Shown piece after piece: positions 14,557 through 19,662 of a stretch of DNA of 19,662 nucleotides. Origin of the DNA: Candidatus Iainarchaeum sp. (GTDB lineage Archaea > Iainarchaeota > Iainarchaeia > Iainarchaeales > JAAZKV01); contig JAQUZG010000012.1 of assembly GCA_028691435.1 (NCBI GenBank), positions 1-19,662 on the forward strand, written 5' to 3'. Made by a program: the position numbers and the translations under genes. The notes beneath the pieces were generated by a model. That model worked only from the letters and a program-made list of their open reading frames with translations. It did not search any database and was not told the DNA's origin. Numbering within the stretch: the stretch's first letter is position 1; each line of letters opens with the position of its first letter.

Positions 14557-14575
14557 GTTATATTTAAATACTTTG
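14557..14575 (+). promoter_or_regulatory. TATA-like box of the second GLUG gene
   Basis: atatttaaata at 14560-14570 predicts transcription starting near 14588, giving a leader of about 23 bases to the ATG at 14611. The box overlaps an inverted repeat caaagt (14548-14553) / actttg (14570-14575), which may belong to the trkH terminator. Confidence 0.45.
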
Positions 14576-14610
14576 ATTAGTTTAAGTACTATAATAATTA
14601 GTGGTTTTTT

Positions 14611-16551
14611 ATGAAAAGATTAAGTTTGAAGGGATTGTTTGGTCAGGGTACTGACCTTTTGAAAAAAGGTCAATCAAAATTTTCTGTTTGCAACTTTGTT
14701 AAGTTGCATGGTCAAGGTACTATAGAATATCTTGTTCAGCCTTTTTTCAAAAAGGCTGGCGAAAAATCGTTCCATAAATGGAACTGTGCACAAGGCACCA
14801 TTGAGTATTTGGTGTTGTTGGCTGTTGTTTTGATTGTTGCTCTTTTGGGTGTTTTTTTGATTAATGGTCTTGGTAATGGTGAGGCTATTAATGTTACGGG
14901 GGATAAGTTGTTGTCGACTAGTAGTGGTGTTAGTGTTGTTGATGCTGTTGTTGATGGGGATGGTAATGGTTTAGTTTCTTTGTCTAATAGGACTGGTCAG
15001 GGTATTACAATTAAGAGTATTGGTGGTAGTGAGTATACTTATTTTTTGCCTAGTGGTGAGAGTGTTGTTTTTAGTGCGACTGAACTCGATGATTTAGGTT
15101 GTAGGTGTAGTGGTGTTGAGACTAGTAGGGTTTGTGTTGTGCCTGTGACTTATGAGGATAGTAAGGGTATTCCTAAGACGGAGTCTATTAAGATTGAGAT
15201 GAGTTGTGTTGAGTCAGAGTATATTGATTTTTCTAATGCTGTTTCTCCTGGGACTACTGCGACTAGTGGTGGTGGGAGTAGTAGTGGTGGTAATAGTTCG
15301 ACTAGTGGTGGTGTTACTCCTTTGAATTCTAGTGTGCCTAGTGTTGTTTTGTTGAGTCCTGCAAGTGGTTTTGATTTTGATGAAGATTATTCTGGTAAGA
15401 CTGTTGATTTTAATTTTAGTGTTTCTTCTAGTGTTGATTTGAATTATTGTAGTTTGAATGTTAATGGTGTTGATGTAAATACACTAAGTGATGTTAATCG
15501 TGTTGGGACATATATTTTATCTCACACTTTTTCTACTGATGGAAATTATTTATGGAAAGTAAATTGTACAAACAGTAGTGGCACATCAACAGTTTCAAAC
15601 TTAAACTTAACAATGGACAACAATTATCAAGAAATCATAGACTGCCAAGGATTGCAAGATATGAACAAACATTTAGATGGAAACTATAGACTAATGAATA
15701 ATATTGATTGTAATGGATTTAATTTTAGTCCAATTGGAAATTTTAGGTTGAAAGCTTTTAAAGGATTTTTTAATGGACAGGATTTCAATATTTTTAATTT
15801 AACAATTATTCAATATGATAAAAATTTTATTGGATTGTTTAGTTATACTTCTGGTGCAGAAATAAAAAATGTTAGGTTGGTTGATTCAAATATTATTGGG
15901 AATTTATGGGTTGGAAGTTTAGTTGCTCTTACAGATGATTCAACTGTTATTTCTAATGTGTATGTTTTTGGTGAAGTTTATGGTGATTATGGGGTTGGAG
16001 GTTTAGTGGGTGGAAATAATTATGGTTCAATTATTTCTAATTCTTACTTTGATGGGGATGTTATTGGTGTAAATATAGTTGGAGGACTTGTTGGAGAAAA
16101 TGACGAAGTTTCGGTAATTTCTGATTCTTTTTCTAATGTGAATTTAGATGGAAATATGTATGTTGGTGGTCTTGTTGGGTATAATGATGAAGGATCTTTA
16201 ATTAATAATTGTTATGCAGAAGGGGTAGTTATTGGGGGTTGGCGGGTTGGTGGGTTAGTAGGATACAATTATTCTGATTCATTAGTTTTTAATTCATTTT
16301 CATTTGTTGAAGTATTTGGGAATATTAATTTTGGAGGCTTAATTGGAAATACTTATGGAGAGGTTTCTAATTCCTATTATGATATAAACACATCTAATCA
16401 ATCTGATACTGGTAAAGGTATACCAAAAACAACTTTAGAACTAACAACTCTTCCAATTCCAAGTGGAGTTTATACTGATTGGAATTTTGATACAATTTGG
16501 TCACATGATGTTAATGGATCTTATCCAATCTTAAAATGGCAAACAGAATAA
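14611..16551 (+). CDS. GLUG-repeat surface protein with interrupted class III signal
   Basis: Likely a secreted or filament-forming surface protein, 646 residues. A usable class III signal is at residues 61-68, QGTIEYLV, followed by a hydrophobic stretch to about 85. Before it lie two further partial copies: QGT at 12-14 and QGTIEYLV at 36-43, the latter followed not by a membrane stretch but by QPFFKKAGEKSF. A Ser/Gly-rich linker occupies about 213-236, an Ig-like domain with two Cys about 240-335, then GLUG units from about 400 to 590 (VGGLVGG, VGGLVGE, VGGLVGY twice, FGGLIGN) and a closing module WNFDTIW..YPILKW shared with the gene at 2568. Codon use changes at about 15475. The ATPase gene on the opposite strand is a plausible export partner. 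Binding target unknown. The start ATG is inferred; the weak gtgg ahead of it is not decisive. Confidence 0.8.
   Translation: MKRLSLKGLFGQGTDLLKKGQSKFSVCNFVKLHGQGTIEYLVQPFFKKAGEKSFHKWNCAQGTIEYLVLLAVVLIVALLGVFLINGLGNGEAINVTGDKLLSTSSGVSVVDAVVDGDGNGLVSLSNRTGQGITIKSIGGSEYTYFLPSGESVVFSATELDDLGCRCSGVETSRVCVVPVTYEDSKGIPKTESIKIEMSCVESEYIDFSNAVSPGTTATSGGGSSSGGNSSTSGGVTPLNSSVPSVVLLSPASGFDFDEDYSGKTVDFNFSVSSSVDLNYCSLNVNGVDVNTLSDVNRVGTYILSHTFSTDGNYLWKVNCTNSSGTSTVSNLNLTMDNNYQEIIDCQGLQDMNKHLDGNYRLMNNIDCNGFNFSPIGNFRLKAFKGFFNGQDFNIFNLTIIQYDKNFIGLFSYTSGAEIKNVRLVDSNIIGNLWVGSLVALTDDSTVISNVYVFGEVYGDYGVGGLVGGNNYGSIISNSYFDGDVIGVNIVGGLVGENDEVSVISDSFSNVNLDGNMYVGGLVGYNDEGSLINNCYAEGVVIGGWRVGGLVGYNYSDSLVFNSFSFVEVFGNINFGGLIGNTYGEVSNSYYDINTSNQSDTGKGIPKTTLELTTLPIPSGVYTDWNFDTIWSHDVNGSYPILKWQTE
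14641..14799 (+). repeat. Two in-frame palindromic inserts in the signal peptide
   Basis: Four hairpins in a row. H1: gacctttt (14653-14660) / aaaaggtc (14664-14671). H2: tgcaactt (14689-14696) / aagttgca (14701-14708). H3: cagccttttt (14737-14746) / aaaaaggctg (14749-14758). H4: gttccat (14769-14775) / atggaac (14778-14784). A fifth, ggtcag/ctgacc (14641-14656), shares bases with H1 and excludes it. The inserts are framed by QGT-coding repeats at 14641-14652, 14710-14721 and 14788-14799. Insert lengths including one repeat are 69 and 78 bases, both multiples of three. H1 and H3 share the CCTTTT..AAAAGG core while their outer arms differ but still pair. Confidence 0.8.
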
Positions 16552-16572
16552 TTTTTTTAATTTCTTATTTTA

Positions 16573-16626
16573 GTTTTTGTTATTACTATTGATTTTTGCT
16601 TAAAAGCTTTTGTTAGTAACAAAAAC
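16573..16626 (+). terminator. Shared terminator hairpin between convergent genes
   Basis: gtttttgtta (16573-16582) pairs with taacaaaaac (16617-16626), with an inner gctt/aagc pair at 16598-16607. It sits in the 79-base gap between the GLUG gene and the convergent ATPase gene and carries T runs on both strands, so it could end both transcripts. Confidence 0.5.
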
Positions 16627-16630
16627 CTTT

Positions 16631-18907
16631 TTATTCTTCTTCAACACTTGGAATTAGTTCATCAGTAACAAATGTTTTAAATTTATTTAATAGTTCTTCA
16701 TAATTTATTTTTCCATCTTCTTGTAACATTTCTTCTTTTAAAGTTAATAATTTATTTGATGCTTGTGAAGTGTTTTCAGATTCAAGTAATTTTTTTAATT
16801 TAAGTTCTCTTTTCTTTTCAACTAAATATAATTTTGCACTTGCTCTCATTCTAATTTCAGCCCAAATATCATTTATAGTTAAACCTGAAATAACTTGTAT
16901 TTTTTTAAGTAATTCTGATTCTTTTAAATTATCTTCAACAAGTTCAAGATTATCTTTTGCAGCATCATATTTCATTAAATCAAGTAATCCACCTTCTACT
17001 GATGGGTCATTATTCCAGTGTTTTTTAATTTCTGTGATTTCAACAACTCTACGATGTCTTGTAAGTGAACCTTTAAATCTAATTGGTCTAGCAACAATAA
17101 CTAAATCAGTTGCTTTAAATGAAGTTGTTGGCACACCTAAATCATTTACAACTCTGTCCCAAACAGCATAAGCTGAATCAGCGTGTATTGTTCCCATAAC
17201 TACATTTCCTGCAGCACCAACACGCATAGCTTCATATAAAACTTTTGCTTCTGTTGATCTAACTTCACCAAGGATAAGTGCAGAATCACCTAAACGAAGC
17301 GCTGTTCTAAGTGCTTCTTCTGGAGCAACTTCAGTTTCAGTTTTAGAAACACTAATTGCACTTTTTGTTTTAAGTCTTTGCATATTAAATCCGATATTTT
17401 TCATGTAATCTACTGGTAATTCAAGAGTGTCTTCTTGAATTATAATTCTTGAATTTTGAGGAATTTCAAGAAGTGCAGCAGTTAGAAGAGAAGTTTTTCC
17501 AGAACCTCTACTTCCAGCAATAAGAGTGGTTGATTGCATATCAATAAAAAAAGAAATCATTCCAGCAGCTAAAGCATTAACATATTTATTATCAATAAAT
17601 TGTTCAAGTGTCCAAGGAGTTAACTTATGTAATCTAAATGCAAATGCCGCTCCTCCAGGAGAAAGGGGTGGGCCAATAGCTGCTACTCTTGTTTCAAGTT
17701 CAGGTATATCATAATCAAGAACAGGATGTGCTTCATCAAAAGGACGAGAAGACATTGCTCTAAGTTTAGAAACAAGCGCATTAGCTTCACTTTCAGTAAA
17801 TGTAACATTTGTTTGACATTGTCCATATTCACTATGTACCAAATAAATTGGTTTACTTCCAATTGGAGAATCAATATAAATATCAGTTACTTTTCTATCA
17901 TTAAGTAAAACTTCAAGTATTCCATAACCTACTGTGTATCTTGCAACAACTTTACTTAAAGAAACAATATCTGCTGGTGATAAATTAATTTTATTATACT
18001 GTGCAACTTCTTTGATTGTTGATTCATACATTCTTTCAAAATATTTTCTTGAATTTGCAACGGTACTTAATGAAGTTTTTCCAGGTTTATAAGTAGCAAC
18101 AATTTCTCTAGTTTTACTTAAAACAAAATATAAATCTGGAGCCAATGAATATTCTGGAGGATTAACAAAATAAATTTTTTCAACTTTGTTTGGATCAGAT
18201 AAAATTTGAACATTTGATTCATTAACTGTATACTCATCAATAAATTCAAAATTATCCATTCCTTCAAAAGAAATCTTGGAACCAATAAAAGATGGTTTGA
18301 TTTGTGCTTCAAAAATTGCTTTATAAATTGATTTTGTATTTGGAACATCTTCTAAAGAATTTAATAATTTTTTTGATTTAGTAATTAATAAAGTTTGATC
18401 AAAACTATTTTTTAATGAAATAAGAGTTGCTAAATATTTTTCACTACACTCAACATAATTAGCATCACCATTTTTAATTAATTCTTGTTGTTTTTTTAAT
18501 TCGTTTGTTAAAGTTAAATAAGCCATTAAAGGATCAAATGTAATTAAATCATTTGCAATATTTACTATTATTCTATGACGATCTGGAAAAAAAGGTTCAC
18601 ATTTTTGCTCTGCTTTTCCTAAATGATTATAACTCCAAATATTTTCAACACTTAATTTTTGAATTAAGTTTGCTATTTCCATTAACATTTTTGTTTGTTC
18701 TTCACCATATACTCTTTCATAAACTTCTGAAAAAACTATTTGATTTGCTTCAACATTTCCAAGCATTTTAATTGTGTGAAACATACAGTGGTGATCATCA
18801 GCAACAGATGCAGAATAAATACAATGTTTACAATCAAAGATTAATGCTCTCTTTCCGCCAATATCTTTGACTGCATAATCTCCAACTTTAAAATTTCCAA
18901 TATTCAT
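16631..18907 (-). CDS. Type II/IV secretion (type IV pilus assembly) ATPase
   Basis: Hexameric motor of the archaeal GspE/VirB11/FlaI superfamily that drives assembly of type IV pilus-like filaments from class III signal-peptide proteins. It has 758 residues, long for the group. Walker A is GSRGSGKTS (465-473), the Asp box is QEDTLELP (491-498), Walker B is ALILGEVR (543-550) and the His box is GTIHADS (572-578). The arginine-rich linker VSKLRAMSSRPFDEAHPVLD (379-398) is also present. The first 45 residues hold a CKHC pair, a third Cys and several His (C26, C29, C41, H39, H40, H44), a possible metal site. The C-terminal 80 residues are helical and charged. The membrane partner (TadC/FlaJ type) normally next door is not in the window. 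The ATG at 18905-18907 diverges from the archaeosortase-like gene by 90 bases. Confidence 0.93.
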   Translation of the reverse strand: MNIGNFKVGDYAVKDIGGKRALIFDCKHCIYSASVADDHHCMFHTIKMLGNVEANQIVFSEVYERVYGEEQTKMLMEIANLIQKLSVENIWSYNHLGKAEQKCEPFFPDRHRIIVNIANDLITFDPLMAYLTLTNELKKQQELIKNGDANYVECSEKYLATLISLKNSFDQTLLITKSKKLLNSLEDVPNTKSIYKAIFEAQIKPSFIGSKISFEGMDNFEFIDEYTVNESNVQILSDPNKVEKIYFVNPPEYSLAPDLYFVLSKTREIVATYKPGKTSLSTVANSRKYFERMYESTIKEVAQYNKINLSPADIVSLSKVVARYTVGYGILEVLLNDRKVTDIYIDSPIGSKPIYLVHSEYGQCQTNVTFTESEANALVSKLRAMSSRPFDEAHPVLDYDIPELETRVAAIGPPLSPGGAAFAFRLHKLTPWTLEQFIDNKYVNALAAGMISFFIDMQSTTLIAGSRGSGKTSLLTAALLEIPQNSRIIIQEDTLELPVDYMKNIGFNMQRLKTKSAISVSKTETEVAPEEALRTALRLGDSALILGEVRSTEAKVLYEAMRVGAAGNVVMGTIHADSAYAVWDRVVNDLGVPTTSFKATDLVIVARPIRFKGSLTRHRRVVEITEIKKHWNNDPSVEGGLLDLMKYDAAKDNLELVEDNLKESELLKKIQVISGLTINDIWAEIRMRASAKLYLVEKKRELKLKKLLESENTSQASNKLLTLKEEMLQEDGKINYEELLNKFKTFVTDELIPSVEEE

Positions 18908-18997
18908 AATAAGTCATTTCCTAAATATCTATTTATTTAGTGTTTTAAGAAATATATAAATACTTCTAAAACAATATTTGATTAGATAGTGATTAAA
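18908..18997. promoter_or_regulatory. Divergent promoter region
   Basis: A 90-base region between divergent genes. On the plus strand, tatataaa (18953-18960) is a good TATA box for the gene at 18998, with agtgat (18987-18992) as its ribosome binding site. On the minus strand, A/T-rich boxes at about 18931-18941 or the same 18951-18962 stretch may serve the ATPase, with aggaaatga before its ATG. Confidence 0.5.
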
Positions 18998-19662
18998 ATG
19001 CAAAATAAAAAACCAGTTAAAAAATCTATTAAAAAACCAATTAGTTCTAGTAAACAATCTAAATCAAAAATTAATTCTTCAAAAACAAAATCTTCAAAAT
19101 TAAATTTTATTGATTCAATAAAAAATTATTTTTTAATAAATGAAGAAAAAATAAAACAAAGTAAAAGATTACAATTTACATTTTTTATTTTATTATTTTT
19201 AGTTTTCTTTTTATTTTTTTCAATAATTTTAACACCATTTCAAATTCCAATTAAACAATTTACTGGTAAAACAATAGAATCAATTTTATCTTTACAAGGC
19301 ATTAAAACAAATTTTATTGGATTAGTTGAAATAGAAACTGGGGAAATAGTATATTCATTTGATTTAATTTCAAATGGACTAAATCAACAATTTTTTATTT
19401 CATGGCTTTGTACAGGAATATTTGAAATAATCATTTTATGTGGGGCAATATTTGCAAGTATTGGAATAAAGTCAAAAGAAAAATTAAACGGAATTTTACT
19501 TGCAATAATTGTTGGAGTCATATTTAATTTTATTAGAATAATTTTAGTAATAAATATTTATTTGTTATTTGGATTAAATGCTGAAAATTTGACACACGAT
19601 ATTTTATTTAGATTATTTTTATTTATTTACATTACTTTGTTTTATGTGGTTTGGTTTAATCA
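18998..19662 (+). CDS. Archaeosortase/exosortase-like membrane protease (3' end missing)
   Basis: The frame is open from ATG 18998 to the window end, 221 residues, with no stop. The first 55 residues are Lys/Ser-rich and cytoplasmic-looking; then come several membrane segments. The archaeosortase/exosortase catalytic pattern is visible in order: Cys138 in SWLCTGIFE, Arg180 in NFIRI and His200 with Arg205 in THDILFR. In that family the Cys and Arg residues form a transpeptidase site that cuts a C-terminal sorting tail and attaches the protein to a lipid or other carrier (family knowledge). No sorting-tail protein is seen in the window; neither GLUG protein ends in a PGF- or PEP-like motif followed by a membrane helix and basic residues. 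It is divergent from the secretion ATPase. I am fairly sure of the family, unsure of the substrate. Confidence 0.82.
   Translation, partial: MQNKKPVKKSIKKPISSSKQSKSKINSSKTKSSKLNFIDSIKNYFLINEEKIKQSKRLQFTFFILLFLVFFLFFSIILTPFQIPIKQFTGKTIESILSLQGIKTNFIGLVEIETGEIVYSFDLISNGLNQQFFISWLCTGIFEIIILCGAIFASIGIKSKEKLNGILLAIIVGVIFNFIRIILVINIYLLFGLNAENLTHDILFRLFLFIYITLFYVVWFN

Noticed and set aside
14708..14710. ATG as a shorter start for the second GLUG protein
   Set aside because: It is out of frame, as is the ATG at 14778, so neither avoids the inserts. The ATG at 14611 is the supported start.
14641..14799. CRISPR array
   Set aside because: The repeated units are palindromic and in-frame, with no constant repeat and variable spacer pattern and no cas genes nearby.
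16551..16630. Promoter-like AAAACCTTTTTATT at 16621-16634
   Set aside because: It resembles the BRE/TATA boxes seen elsewhere, but it leads into the 3' end of the minus-strand ATPase gene with no plus-strand gene after it. It is more likely part of the terminator.
1..19662. tRNA or rRNA genes, inteins, insertion sequences
   Set aside because: I saw no T-loop/acceptor pattern, no GC-rich RNA block, no splicing motifs inside aIF5B or aIF2-gamma, and no transposase.

Overview
The window is very AT-rich DNA (my impression is roughly three quarters A+T) carrying archaeal information-processing genes: an archaeal-type GluRS, ribosomal proteins L7Ae, S28e, L24e, S6e, S24e and S27ae, aIF5B, aIF2-gamma, and RNA polymerase subunit Rpo7 with Spt4. 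Several genes have TATA-like boxes about 25-30 bases before the first codon (near-leaderless mRNAs), and others have GGTGAT-type ribosome binding sites. Compact genes, class III (QxxxEY) signal peptides, GLUG-repeat surface proteins and an archaeosortase-like protein suggest a DPANN archaeon of the Pacearchaeota/Woesearchaeota kind. That placement is inference; the archaeal assignment is firm. TGA is used as a stop, so the code looks standard.

Layout. 1-1686: 3' part of gltX, entering from outside the window. 1683-2477 (-): unrecognised one-membrane-segment protein, overlapping the gltX stop. 2568-4754: class III signal-peptide GLUG surface protein. 4894-8241: the conserved translation cluster L7Ae, S28e, L24e, NDK, aIF5B. 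8338-10739: S6e, aIF2-gamma, PIN-domain protein. 10904-12227: tightly packed Rpo7, Spt4, S24e, S27ae. 12308-14536: two membrane proteins, a CPBP-family protease and a TrkH potassium transporter. 14611-16551: a second GLUG surface protein with a very odd 5' end. 16631-18907 (-): a secretion/type IV pilus assembly ATPase. 18998-19662: N-terminal part of an archaeosortase-like protein running off the window.

The middle is the standard archaeal growth-gene neighbourhood (translation initiation, ribosome, transcription elongation). The flanks carry cell-surface functions: two secreted or pilin-like adhesin candidates, an ATPase of the kind that moves class III signal-peptide proteins, and a cysteine membrane protease of the archaeosortase/exosortase fold. 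Inverted repeats followed by T-rich DNA lie after many genes and look like terminators.

The strongest unusual signal is at 14641-14799. The signal peptide of the second GLUG protein is interrupted by two in-frame inserts (69 and 78 bases), each built of two near-perfect hairpins and each ending in a new copy of the QGT motif. The two QGTIEYLV copies agree in protein but differ at most codons, so they are not a fresh duplication. The DNA after them (about 14800-15475) has strikingly different codon use (all six Lys codons are AAG) before returning to the host pattern. This could be an in-frame palindromic element aimed at class III signal peptides, a translational bypass site, or a mosaic gene.
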